Shown here in pieces: positions 25,632-34,490 of a stretch of DNA of 64,000 nt. A program made the translations under genes and the position numbers. The DNA lies in contig NZ_AP019823.1 in assembly GCF_007990525.1 (NCBI RefSeq), forward strand, positions 1,674,001 through 1,738,000. The letters run 5' to 3'. Under the pieces are notes generated by a model. It was not told the origin of the DNA. It ran no database searches and saw only the letters and a list, made by a program, of their open reading frames with translations. Positions within the stretch are counted from its first letter, which is position 1; every line of letters begins with the position of its first letter. The stretch comes from Leptotrichia hofstadii (GTDB lineage: Bacteria > Fusobacteriota > Fusobacteriia > Fusobacteriales > Leptotrichiaceae).

Positions 25632-26762
25632 TTATTCCTCTTCCAGATAACTATTTACTAAATCATCGCATTTTTTCCTATTTACTGTCATTAATTCAAA
25701 AACATTATCCCTATTTTGCTTTAATTCTTCCAAATCAACTTTTTCCTTAGTTTTGAAAACATACCCCAGAATATCCAGATTGCATTTTCTTCTTAATATT
25801 GTTTCATTGGAAACTAATTTTGAAATACCGTTTATTTCCTGCTTTTTCTGAATTATTTCAACTAATTCCTTATAATTTTCAGGCTTTATTTTTTCACTTC
25901 CTTTTTCAAAAAAGTGCTGCGACTGAACAAATAATATATTGTTTTTATTCTCTTTTTTTTCATTAAATATTATTACCTGATTTTTTAGTGTATTGTTAAA
26001 GGGTATAGAAACTACATATTCTATTTTATCAGATTTTATAAAATTCTTCATTTCCTCGTTTTTTAACAGATAAAAGGCATCCTTTTCTACTATTCCTTTT
26101 TTACTGTTGCTTAAAAAACTATACAGCAACTTGCTGGTATCCGAGTTTTTGGTTAGCATCACTGCAGAATCTTTATTAGATTTTGAATTTTTTAATGAGT
26201 ATAAAATCTCTATAATTGCATTTTTTTCATCCGTTTCTATTTTTTCACGATAAAAATTATTCCCTTCAAAAAAATCAACGCTATACAATATTTCATTATT
26301 TCTTATATCTAAAAATTCCAGTGATAATTGATTAACGCTTTCATCACGTGTAATTGGCAGATTAATTACATTGTCTAAATAATTTTGTGCAATTTTTGCA
26401 TATTTCCCTCTTAAAATATTCAGTTTCAGCTCCATTTCCAGTTCCGGTAGGCTTTCGATAAACCCTTGCTTGTCCGGATGTTCTTCTATAAAACTGTATG
26501 TCTGGCTGAATATTGCTATTCTATTTGATAAATTTTTCATATTTTCCAAATATGTGCCGTTCAAATTATACTTAAATCCCAGATTATTTAAATATTCCAA
26601 AAATAAATAGCTGTCGTCTCTTAAATCTTCCAGTTCTTCATAAACAACCTTACTTGCACAGATAACATATAAAAGTAGAGACATTTTCAAAATCTGTAAT
26701 TTTTTCTGATTTTTATTATTTTCCAACTCATCTGTTATAAGTTCAAAGAATTTATTCTTCAT
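25632..26762 (-). CDS. HsdM-like protein lacking methyltransferase motifs
   Basis: A 376-residue protein. The C-terminal third follows the end of type I/II N6-adenine methylase (HsdM) subunits: IEYVVSIPFNNTLKNQVIIF (the strand after motif IV in HsdM), NNILFVQSQHFF, and SNETILRRKCNLDILGYVF, matching the DYNLNIPRYV element. The central part carries none of the SAM-binding or NPPY catalytic motifs, and the protein is shorter than an HsdM (~500). It overlaps the HsdS-like gene by 11 bases. No HsdR gene is present. It may have become a structural or regulatory partner of the S subunit; the homology is inferred from pattern only. Confidence 0.5.
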   Translation of the reverse strand: MKNKFFELITDELENNKNQKKLQILKMSLLLYVICASKVVYEELEDLRDDSYLFLEYLNNLGFKYNLNGTYLENMKNLSNRIAIFSQTYSFIEEHPDKQGFIESLPELEMELKLNILRGKYAKIAQNYLDNVINLPITRDESVNQLSLEFLDIRNNEILYSVDFFEGNNFYREKIETDEKNAIIEILYSLKNSKSNKDSAVMLTKNSDTSKLLYSFLSNSKKGIVEKDAFYLLKNEEMKNFIKSDKIEYVVSIPFNNTLKNQVIIFNEKKENKNNILFVQSQHFFEKGSEKIKPENYKELVEIIQKKQEINGISKLVSNETILRRKCNLDILGYVFKTKEKVDLEELKQNRDNVFELMTVNRKKCDDLVNSYLEEE

Positions 26763-27339
26763 TTATTATCACCTTATTTTTCGCTAGAATTTTTTCTTCG
26801 ATATATTTTTTCTTAATTTTCAGATACTCTATCGTATTTTCTTCCTCATTTTCAAAACTTGTTATTATTTCAACCATTCTGTCCTGTTCTTCCCTATCAG
26901 GCAAGTCTATGTCAAGTTCAACAATATCAGTTTTATTTACAGCTCTGACAGCGCTCATGGTCTTGTATTTCTTTTCAAAATAAAGCAGCAGCAGCTCTGT
27001 CTTTAAAAGCCATTGCAAATACTTGGGATTTATTCTGTCGTTTGCCCGTAAAATGAAGTAAAGCGTTGCAGGAAGTACATTTTCGTATTCCTTGTCAACA
27101 TATACGACTTCTATTTTACTCCCTTTTGCCTGAAACAGCACGTCGTTCTTTCTTACAAAGTATTTTTCATTTATTTTATTTTTCCCATTTTTATATCTTT
27201 CAGGAACTTCCGCATTTTCAAAGCTCTCTATCTTCCCATTATTTACAAGCGTCGGATTTAACAAAAGATAACCTGTTTCCGAATCGGCTGTTTTTACATT
27301 TAATGGTGCTATTATATCTACATTATCTCCTAATTTCAT
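26752..27339 (-). CDS. Half-size HsdS-like DNA specificity protein
   Basis: A 195-residue protein with one target-recognition domain: YFVRKNDVLFQAKGSKIEVV, LPATLYFILRANDRINPKYL, WLLKT, then DIVELDIDLPDREEQDRMVE, followed by a C-terminal coiled coil. These are the standard elements of one half of an HsdS subunit (~400 residues with two TRDs). A half-S must dimerise to recognise a bipartite site. The GGGAAGG site lies upstream of the ATG. An extended -10 promoter (27366-27374) is in the gap to the J-like gene, so this and the HsdM-like gene can be expressed independently. Confidence 0.7.
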   Translation of the reverse strand: MKLGDNVDIIAPLNVKTADSETGYLLLNPTLVNNGKIESFENAEVPERYKNGKNKINEKYFVRKNDVLFQAKGSKIEVVYVDKEYENVLPATLYFILRANDRINPKYLQWLLKTELLLLYFEKKYKTMSAVRAVNKTDIVELDIDLPDREEQDRMVEIITSFENEEENTIEYLKIKKKYIEEKILAKNKVIINEE

Positions 27340-27365
27340 ATTTTCACTTCCCTTCCCTTGTAAAT

Positions 27366-27374
27366 ATTATACCA
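27366..27374 (-). promoter_or_regulatory. Extended -10 promoter of the HsdS/HsdM-like pair
   Basis: TGGTATAAT on the minus strand 27 bases upstream of the ATG, with no good -35. The Hsp70 gene promoter (31015-31023) has the same TGGTATAAT core. Confidence 0.5.
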
Positions 27375-27451
27375 TAAAAAAATGTGGAATACTATATAAT
27401 AAATCTTTTTTTATATATAAAATATCTTAATTTTAATCTTAATTTTACCCA

Positions 27452-29179
27452 CTAATTTTTATTTTCAATATCATTTCTAAATTCAGTAAAGCAGCCACCA
27501 TTACTTTTAAGCTGTGTATCTTCTTCCATCTGTTTCTTATCCTTGTAAATCATTACATCTTCAGGATTCTCAACAAATAAAGTTGTTCCTGAAGCCTTTA
27601 TCTTGGCATTGCATTTAAATTTGAATATTCTGTCTTTAACCCCATTTTTCAAGAGAATATTGTATCTTTTTTTAGGAAATTTCTCTATAACTAAAAAGTC
27701 GTAATCCCCTGAAGCAGTGCTTCCCCTTATTCCTGTCTTCTCTAAATACTCATCTTTTTTAGCACTGTAGTACAAATTATTATCAGTAACATAAAAGCTG
27801 GTATCCTTGTCAAGGGAAACCATCTTCTCCTCTTTCGCATCCAGAACTATATTTTCATCATTCTGTTCTGCATTTTGAGATGTTTCGTTGTTTGACATAA
27901 TTAAATAAACTATTATGCAAAACATTGTTGCTATGAGTATAAAAATAATTATATTCTGATTTGATCCCTTCGCTTTTTTTGGTTTCATCAGATGAAATGA
28001 TTTTCTTTTTTTCAGAAATTCTTTTTCTTTCTTTTTATTTTCAATCCATGTCTTCCTTGTTTCCTGCAATTTTTCCTCAAGAACTTCAATAGAATCATTT
28101 TCAGGCCAGTATAACTTTGCATCATTTAAGTATTTTTGAGCTTCTTCAAATTTAAATGCCTTTATCGCTCTCAATGCTTCAATGCACAGATTTTCAGATT
28201 TTTCAGCATATCTATTTTCTTTTGCTGTTTTCTGTCTTGAGCTGCCATCATTTTGCCTGTATTCTTTCATTCCGCTTGATTTTTTAGAGACAGTATACGG
28301 TATTTTATTCTCCTTGCAAAATCCTATAAAAATACTTTTTGCTTCTTCCTTGTTTTCCACAATCTTCTGTATTTCGTCAATAAATTCCTCAGAAGGAATT
28401 TTATCATCTGTCAAGTTGTGGATTTGTTCGGCTCTTTCGAGTATTTTCAATGCTTTTAAATATTGGAGATATTTTAAATATCCATTGTATCTTCTTAATT
28501 TTTCTTTATTTTTTAATATTATTTCACATGCGCTATATAGTTTTTTCTTGGCAGAAGTTTCATTGTCAAACTTAATCAGATGTTTTCTTTTTTCGTCAAT
28601 TTGTTCCTGAGTCAGCGTTTTTATGTCTAGTCCTTCAGAAACTAAAAATTGATATAAATTCTCTTTGCCTAAAATTTCCAGATGTTTTTCAAATACTGAA
28701 AATTCAAAAAATTCATCCTGATTTTTGTTAATATTTTCATAAAAATTCCTGTATAATTTTTGATTATATTCACTAGGTAAAATTTTTCTTCCACTAATTT
28801 TTATTCTTTCTCTTACCAGATTTTCTTGCCGATGTGTTCTTTTGGCAATTTCCTTTACAATTTCTTCTTTAATTTCTGCATTTTTTATATATTTCAAAAA
28901 ATTGTCTATCGGATCAAACAGTTTTTTCTGGGCATCTTTTATTAGTTCTTCTCTTCTAGCTTCATTTAGCATTTCCTGCCTTATAATGCCAGTTTTTGCG
29001 AGATTGCTGTATTTTCTGTATTTTTTCCCATCAAAAGGGTCGCTTTCCTTTGCCAGCCAATACCGTTTTTTTGCTTCTATTCGCGCTTCTATTTTCTTTT
29101 CGTCTTTTTCAGGAACTGGATAATACTCAAGCCCAAGAATTATGTACCAGTTATTTATTATTCGACTCTCTTCTGCCAT
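27452..29179 (-). CDS. Single-pass membrane protein with J-like N-terminus (Hsp70 partner)
   Basis: A 575-residue protein. The start NNWYIILGLEYYPVP, then KKIEARIEAKKRYWL, resembles a J domain, but the loop carries no HPD motif. Residues ~60-400 are almost entirely helical and charged, with a tetratricopeptide-like stretch near residue 330 (CIEALRAIKAFKFEEAQKYL). One membrane helix lies at about 406-425 (IIIFILIATMFCIIVYLIM) and a ~145-residue C-terminal domain follows on the other side. It starts 61 bases after the Hsp70 gene, RBS AAAGGAGGAG. Context makes it the dedicated membrane co-chaperone or substrate adaptor of that Hsp70. Function unknown. Confidence 0.65.
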   Translation of the reverse strand: MAEESRIINNWYIILGLEYYPVPEKDEKKIEARIEAKKRYWLAKESDPFDGKKYRKYSNLAKTGIIRQEMLNEARREELIKDAQKKLFDPIDNFLKYIKNAEIKEEIVKEIAKRTHRQENLVRERIKISGRKILPSEYNQKLYRNFYENINKNQDEFFEFSVFEKHLEILGKENLYQFLVSEGLDIKTLTQEQIDEKRKHLIKFDNETSAKKKLYSACEIILKNKEKLRRYNGYLKYLQYLKALKILERAEQIHNLTDDKIPSEEFIDEIQKIVENKEEAKSIFIGFCKENKIPYTVSKKSSGMKEYRQNDGSSRQKTAKENRYAEKSENLCIEALRAIKAFKFEEAQKYLNDAKLYWPENDSIEVLEEKLQETRKTWIENKKKEKEFLKKRKSFHLMKPKKAKGSNQNIIIFILIATMFCIIVYLIMSNNETSQNAEQNDENIVLDAKEEKMVSLDKDTSFYVTDNNLYYSAKKDEYLEKTGIRGSTASGDYDFLVIEKFPKKRYNILLKNGVKDRIFKFKCNAKIKASGTTLFVENPEDVMIYKDKKQMEEDTQLKSNGGCFTEFRNDIENKN

Positions 29180-29240
29180 TTTTATTATTTCTCCTCCTTT
29201 ACATCAAGATTTTTTATCCAGCACAATTAGGATTATATAC

Positions 29241-30893
29241 TTACAGCACCGCAATTCCTTGCGATTTACTTGTCAATCTTTCTAATTTTTCCTTAGATAT
29301 TATACTTTTTGTTTCTAATTTTACATTTACTTCCTTATTTCCAGCTTTGTCCCTTCCTCTTATTTCCAAAATCCCTTCTTTATTCAATTTCAGAGTGATT
29401 TCCACTAAAGCTCCTGCTGGAAGGTTTTCAGGCAGTTCCAATATCGCATTGCCTATTTTCAAGTCCTCATCTACGTCAAAATACTTATCCATATAGTCAT
29501 TTTCATAAATTTCTATATCTACTGTCTCCTGATTGTCATTAAGCGTCGTAAAATTACCCGAAACTTCCAAAATTCCACTTGGCATAGGCTCATTTTTTAT
29601 AATCATGTTAAAACAGCTCTTAACTCCATCTTTATTTTCAACTTTTACTGCAAAGCTCTTTGTTGTTGCAATGACAATTTCTCTTGTATTTCCACCTATT
29701 CCCATCATTTCAGGAGAGAATGTCAAATCTTCCTTGTAATCCTTTGCTCTCAATTCCTTTTCATCTCCATTAACCATTACTGTTACTTCCTTGTCAGATT
29801 CAAAATCCTGCCCTGCAAGGCTCTTCTGGTTATTCACATAAACATTTGCAGCATGAATTGCCGCTCCCTTCGCAACGGCTTCATCCGGCTCAAGGATTTT
29901 TATTTCTATTCCTCCAAAGTTTTCTGTCAATGCCCTTTTTATCTGCGGCATTCTTGTAGAGCCACCAACAAGAAGTATTTCATCTATTTTTTCATATCCT
30001 TTTCTTTTTGCTACATCAATTACTTCTTTCGTTTTTTTCAAAGTTTCATTTAGCAATGTAGAAGTTATCTCTTCAAATTCATCTCTAGTTATAGAGACTT
30101 TTTCCCTGCTTCCCATAACCTCCAGCAAATCTCCAGCCTGACTTCGTGAAGTTAGCTGTTTTTTTATCTTTTCTGCCTTCAATCGTAAATCCTGTTTTGC
30201 ATATTCATCAAACTCAATATCATAACCTATTTTCTTGACAAATTGGTCAGCAAGATATTCTATCAATACTTCATCCCAGTTTTTTCCACCTAAATCATGA
30301 TCCCCGTCTGAACAGATAACCTGAATTTTATCAGAACTGATACGCATAATCGTAACGTCAAAAGTCCCGCCTCCTAAATCATAAACCAGAATCGTCTTTT
30401 CATTCTGTTCCTTTGCGCATCCATAGTACAGTGCCGCCGCTGTTGGCTCGCTTATGATTTCCAGTACGTTAAGTCCTGCGATTTTACCTGCATTTTTAGT
30501 TGCTGTTCGCTCCGCTGTCCCAAAGTAGGCTGGACAAGTTATTACAACATCCTTAACTTCCACTCCAAGCTGTTCTGAAGCATCTTGTGTCAATTTTCTT
30601 AAAATAAAAGCCGATATTTCTTCAGGAGTCTTGTCTTCCCCATTATAATTAATTGCAAAATCTGTCTTTCCCATAAGCGTTTTTACAAGCATTACTGTAT
30701 TTTCAGGATTTAAAACTGCCTCAGATTTTGCATCTGATCCTACAATCACATTATCTCCGTCAAATTCAACCACAGACGGTGTTATATTATCTCCATCATT
30801 ATTTTTAATTACTTCAGCCCTTGCTGTATCATCCACACGAGCTATACAGGAATAAGTCGTTCCCAAATCAATTCCAAAAACATATTTTGACAT
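29241..30893 (-). CDS. Hsp70/DnaK-family chaperone lacking the C-terminal lid
   Basis: The start is ATG 30893 (MSKYVFG), with GGGAG 8 bases upstream; the TTG two codons before is not needed. The 550-residue protein has a full Hsp70 ATPase: GIDLGTTYSCIA, EPTAAALYYG, VYDLGGGTFDVT and EILLVGGSTRMPQIK. A beta-sandwich substrate domain (SGNFTTLNDNQETVDIEIYE, GILEIRGRDKAGNKEV) follows. It ends about where DnaK begins its alpha-helical lid, so it is ~60-80 residues shorter than housekeeping DnaK. It is an accessory Hsp70 tied to the J-like membrane gene downstream, not the general DnaK (no grpE or dnaJ nearby). Confidence 0.85.
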   Translation of the reverse strand: MSKYVFGIDLGTTYSCIARVDDTARAEVIKNNDGDNITPSVVEFDGDNVIVGSDAKSEAVLNPENTVMLVKTLMGKTDFAINYNGEDKTPEEISAFILRKLTQDASEQLGVEVKDVVITCPAYFGTAERTATKNAGKIAGLNVLEIISEPTAAALYYGCAKEQNEKTILVYDLGGGTFDVTIMRISSDKIQVICSDGDHDLGGKNWDEVLIEYLADQFVKKIGYDIEFDEYAKQDLRLKAEKIKKQLTSRSQAGDLLEVMGSREKVSITRDEFEEITSTLLNETLKKTKEVIDVAKRKGYEKIDEILLVGGSTRMPQIKRALTENFGGIEIKILEPDEAVAKGAAIHAANVYVNNQKSLAGQDFESDKEVTVMVNGDEKELRAKDYKEDLTFSPEMMGIGGNTREIVIATTKSFAVKVENKDGVKSCFNMIIKNEPMPSGILEVSGNFTTLNDNQETVDIEIYENDYMDKYFDVDEDLKIGNAILELPENLPAGALVEITLKLNKEGILEIRGRDKAGNKEVNVKLETKSIISKEKLERLTSKSQGIAVL

Positions 30894-31014
30894 TTTCAAT
30901 TCTCCCTTCGATTCTTATTTTTGCAAGTCTTAGAATTATCTGATTTTTATATTTTTTATAAGTTTTAAATATATTTTAATGTATTAATTAAAATTTTAAT
31001 CAATAACTATCTGT

Positions 31015-31023
31015 ATTATACCA
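31015..31023 (-). promoter_or_regulatory. Extended -10 promoter of the Hsp70 gene
   Basis: Minus strand TGGTATAAT, leader about 120 bases. The 322-base gap to malQ holds this promoter and the malQ promoter back to back. Confidence 0.55.
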
Positions 31024-31117
31024 CATTCATTATTAAATTTCATTAATTTTTTTATAAGATATCCTCGGAACCTTAATATGAAACCAGTTAAGATTAATTT
31101 TAATTTTCAACAATTTT

Positions 31118-31133
31118 ACATTTACGTATATGT
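31118..31133. promoter_or_regulatory. GntR operator at malQ
   Basis: ACATTTACGTATATGT, a 16-bp palindrome with a single mismatched pair, abutting the malQ -35 box. A near-identical copy lies at 24666-24681 and a weak one at 22059-22074. Confidence 0.7.
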
Positions 31134-31161
31134 TGACAATTCAAATAAAATATAGTATATT
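31133..31161 (+). promoter_or_regulatory. malQ promoter
   Basis: TTGACA (31133-31138), 17 bases, TATATT (31156-31161), 55 bases before the ATG; it overlaps the last base of the operator. Confidence 0.8.
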
Positions 31162-31215
31162 TAGTATGAGAAATCAAAACTAATTTTATTAATAAATTTT
31201 AAGGAGGATATAGAA

Positions 31216-32706
31216 ATGTTTGAGAGAAGTTCTGGAATTTTGTTACATCCTACTTCACTTCCTGGAAAATACGGAATTGGAAGTTTAGGAAAAGAAGCAT
31301 ACAAATTTGTAGATTTCCTGAAAAAAGCAAATCAAAAATTATGGCAAATTTTCCCGCTTGGGCCAACTGGGTATGGGGATTCGCCTTATCAATGCTTTTC
31401 AACATTCGCTGGAAACCCATATTTAATTGATTTTGACTTGTTAATCGAGCAAAATTTATTGACTGAGGAAGATTTGAGAGATGTTGATTTTGGAGGAAAT
31501 GGAGAATATATTGATTATGGCGCTATTTATAATCAAAAATATCCTTTGTTAAGAAAAGCTTATGACAACTTTAAGGCTAATGGAAATGATTATTTAAAAG
31601 GAAAATTAGATGCCTTCAAAGCTGAAAACAATGATTGGCTAAATGATTACAGCCTGTTTATCTCTTTAAAAAATCACTTCAACGGACTTCCTTGGACTGA
31701 ATGGCCGCATGACATTAAAGTTAGGGAAGAAGCTGCAGTTAGTAAATACAGAGAAGAATTAGCTGACGACATTGAGTACAACAACTTTATTCAATGCCTG
31801 TTCTTTACTCAATGGGACAACTTGAAAAAATACGCTAACGACAATGGAATCAAAATAATCGGAGATATTCCAATTTTCGTTGCAGTAGACAGCTCAGACG
31901 CATGGGCAAATCCAGAAATTTTCCTATTCGACCCTGAACTAAAACCTGTTAAAGTAGCTGGTGTTCCGCCTGATTATTTCAGTGCCACAGGACAGCTTTG
32001 GGGAAATCCTCTATACGACTGGGACAAATTAAAAGAGTTAAACTACAAATGGTGGGTAGACAGAGTTAGAGCCAACCTTTCTACGTGCGACATCATAAGA
32101 ATTGATCACTTCAGAGGGTTTGAAGCATACTGGGCAGTTCCTTATGGAGACGATACTGCAATAAACGGACAATGGGTAAAAGGACCCGGAATTGACTTAT
32201 TTAACAAAATAAAAGAAGAATTGGGAGAATTACCAATTATTGCAGAAGATTTAGGATTAATGACACAAGGTGTTATTGATTTAAGAGATGCAACTGGATT
32301 CCCAGGAATGAAAATCTTAGGTTTTGCATTTGATTCAGAAGAAGAAAATGACTACTTGCCTCATACTTATACAAAAAACTGTGTAGTTTATACTGGAACT
32401 CACGATAATGACACATTAATCGGATGGTTTACAAAAGCAAAAGAAAAAGATAAACAATTTGCAAGAGATTATTTAAACTCACAAACTGACGATAACATCC
32501 ATTGGGATGCAATAAGAGGTGCATGGAGTTCTGTTGCAAACATGGCAATCGCTCCAATTCAAGATTTCTTAGGATTAGGAAGCGAAGCTAGAATCAATAC
32601 TCCTGGAGTTGCTAGCGGAAACTGGCAATGGAGATTAAAAGACGGTGTATTAAGTGATGAATTAGCAGAAAGAATTGCTAAATTAACAAAAGTTTATTCA
32701 AGATAA
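31216..32706 (+). CDS. malQ: 4-alpha-glucanotransferase (amylomaltase, GH77)
   Basis: A 496-residue enzyme that transfers glucan segments between malto-oligosaccharides, releasing glucose. All GH77 landmarks are present: RSSGILLHPTSLPGKYGIGS, GPTGYGDSPYQ, nucleophile region IIRIDHFRGFEAYW, acid/base IIAEDLGLMT and YTGTHDNDT. RBS AAGGAGG precedes the ATG. Expression is from its own promoter with the shared GntR-type operator. Codons are somewhat less A/T-biased than in neighbouring hypothetical genes, as expected for a well-expressed gene. Confidence 0.96.
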   Translation: MFERSSGILLHPTSLPGKYGIGSLGKEAYKFVDFLKKANQKLWQIFPLGPTGYGDSPYQCFSTFAGNPYLIDFDLLIEQNLLTEEDLRDVDFGGNGEYIDYGAIYNQKYPLLRKAYDNFKANGNDYLKGKLDAFKAENNDWLNDYSLFISLKNHFNGLPWTEWPHDIKVREEAAVSKYREELADDIEYNNFIQCLFFTQWDNLKKYANDNGIKIIGDIPIFVAVDSSDAWANPEIFLFDPELKPVKVAGVPPDYFSATGQLWGNPLYDWDKLKELNYKWWVDRVRANLSTCDIIRIDHFRGFEAYWAVPYGDDTAINGQWVKGPGIDLFNKIKEELGELPIIAEDLGLMTQGVIDLRDATGFPGMKILGFAFDSEEENDYLPHTYTKNCVVYTGTHDNDTLIGWFTKAKEKDKQFARDYLNSQTDDNIHWDAIRGAWSSVANMAIAPIQDFLGLGSEARINTPGVASGNWQWRLKDGVLSDELAERIAKLTKVYSR

Positions 32707-32737
32707 TTTATAAAATTTTTTAATTTGAAAAATTAAA

Positions 32738-32788
32738 GAAAAATAGAGAGAAGTTTGAAAATATTATTCAAAAAACTCTCTATTTTTT
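32738..32788. terminator. Bidirectional terminator after malQ
   Basis: AAATAGAGAG.../...CTCTCTATTT with flanking A- and T-runs. Its right edge touches the stop codon of the convergent gene at 32788. Confidence 0.8.
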
Positions 32789-33390
32789 TAATCTCCTATC
32801 CTATTTAACATCTGTATCTCATGCAAATATTTTGCAATATTTAACGCACTCGTTTCTTGAATGGTGATTACTGTTTTTCCAGTATTACTGCTATAATTAT
32901 CATTATCTGGAACAAATTTTATATACATCAAAGTTTCAGAAGTGTACAAAAATGTTGCTGAAGCGTATGCATTTTGAAGTTTCGTGTAACCTTTTCTTTT
33001 AGAATAAAGTTTTCTAATTTCGGCATCCATTTTTTTATGTTCTTTTACAGTTGTATCATATTCAAAAATTGAAGACATAAGCATATTTTTCCCAAAATAA
33101 AAACTAGCTCTTGCATAATTTCCAAATGGATCTTTTACTTTTTCATAGTAAAATACCGTATCATCTACTCCATCATTATCACGATAATATTCTTTTTGTG
33201 GAACTACTTTTTTAAATTCTTCGTAACTCATCAAAAGACTAATATCATCTGTAACTTTATGCATTGTCTTAAAATCGCTCCATTTATCTGGACTTGTGAA
33301 CTTTGGTTCAGTGATGTAGCCAAATCCTGTGTATGCTGAATATGATAACAAAGTAATGATTAATGATAATATAATTATTATTTGTTTCAT
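32788..33390 (-). CDS. Secreted protein of unknown function
   Basis: A 200-residue product with signal peptide (MKQIIIILSLIITLLSYSAY). The mature part is a mixed alpha/beta domain with many Tyr/Phe (YYRDNDGVDDTVFYYEKVKD, ARASFYFGKNMLMSSIFEY) and no cysteine. No family is recognised. It is the last of four secreted-protein genes in the same direction (35922 to 32788); the gap to the TPR gene is 19 bases. Confidence 0.6.
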   Translation of the reverse strand: MKQIIIILSLIITLLSYSAYTGFGYITEPKFTSPDKWSDFKTMHKVTDDISLLMSYEEFKKVVPQKEYYRDNDGVDDTVFYYEKVKDPFGNYARASFYFGKNMLMSSIFEYDTTVKEHKKMDAEIRKLYSKRKGYTKLQNAYASATFLYTSETLMYIKFVPDNDNYSSNTGKTVITIQETSALNIAKYLHEIQMLNRIGD

Positions 33391-33409
33391 TTTTTGCCTT
33401 TCATATTTT

Positions 33410-34426
33410 TTAAAATTGATCTCTTGTTATAACAATCTTCGATTGTTCTTCAAGGAATTTTGCAATTCTTTTTTGATACTCTAAAGACATTTTCTGTGCT
33501 TCATTATTTTTTCCTTGTAATTTATAAATTTCTTCCATACACATGAAAGAAAACGGATCCTCTTTTTGAATACCTGTTTTACACATTTTTTCGGCACCTT
33601 TTCCATTATTTTCTAATATAAAAAGTCCATAAAGTCCATAAGCATATTTATTTTGTTTATTATACTGATTTCTTAGTACTTCTTCAATTTTATCATCTTC
33701 ATCTAATTCACCATATAACTTAACCACATTTGATAACATTTCTTTATCTCCGTTATCCAAAGCTTTTTTGAAATATTCTACTGCTTTTCTTTTATTATTT
33801 TGTTTCCAATATAAAATTCCAAATGCTCTTATAGAATTTTTTGAATTTTTATCGTTCATACTTAATAATGTATTTTCAGCTTCTTTATATTTCTTCTGTT
33901 CTCGATATACTGCTGCTAAATTTAGCTTAACATTATCACTTAACTCTTTTTTATCTTTTATCTTATTTAAAGCACTTACATATGCTTTTTCTGCCAAATC
34001 ATATTTTTTTTGATAAAAATATGTCGTTCCAAGTTCTATTTCAGCACTTACATCATTTGTACTTTTTGAAGACATTTTCAAATATTTCTCTGCTTTATCA
34101 TTCTGATTTGTTATCTGATACAACCTAGATAAATTAAATAATGTAGATTTTTTCAGTTCAGGATCCCCACTAGTTTTCTTTAATGCATCTAAAAAATATC
34201 TTTCAGCTTTATCATACTCTTTTTTATTCAAATATAAAGTTGCCAAATTATAGTTCGCTCTTACATTTCCCTTTTTTATTGACTCCAAAAACATCTTTTC
34301 TGCATTAGAATAATCATTTTTCTCATAATATTCATTCGCCTTCAAAAATTCCTCATTTCCATTTGCTCCGTAACTTATTGAAAAACTAAAAATTAACAGC
34401 ATCAAAATTAAAAATTTATGTTTCAT
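33410..34426 (-). CDS. Secreted TPR/Sel1-type repeat protein
   Basis: The start is ATG 34426 with AGGAG 6 bases upstream; the ATG two codons earlier overlaps that site. The 338-residue protein has a signal peptide (FLILMLLIFSFSISYGANG) and about seven tetratricopeptide units, for example EKNDYSNAEKMFLESIKKGN, NKKEYDKAERYFLDALKKT and EQKKYKEAENTLLS. It probably mediates protein contacts in the periplasm. Its first ~25 residues are nearly identical to those of the TPR gene at 35134, showing a recent duplication. Confidence 0.8.
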   Translation of the reverse strand: MKHKFLILMLLIFSFSISYGANGNEEFLKANEYYEKNDYSNAEKMFLESIKKGNVRANYNLATLYLNKKEYDKAERYFLDALKKTSGDPELKKSTLFNLSRLYQITNQNDKAEKYLKMSSKSTNDVSAEIELGTTYFYQKKYDLAEKAYVSALNKIKDKKELSDNVKLNLAAVYREQKKYKEAENTLLSMNDKNSKNSIRAFGILYWKQNNKRKAVEYFKKALDNGDKEMLSNVVKLYGELDEDDKIEEVLRNQYNKQNKYAYGLYGLFILENNGKGAEKMCKTGIQKEDPFSFMCMEEIYKLQGKNNEAQKMSLEYQKRIAKFLEEQSKIVITRDQF

Positions 34427-34490
34427 TTTCATCTCCTCTCAGTTTTTGTATAAATTCATATTTTTCAATATTATCTTTAATCAAAAAAAT

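Noticed and set aside
29241-30893. Naming the Hsp70 gene dnaK
   Set aside because: It lacks the lid and is not with grpE, hrcA or dnaJ; it is more likely a second, specialised Hsp70.
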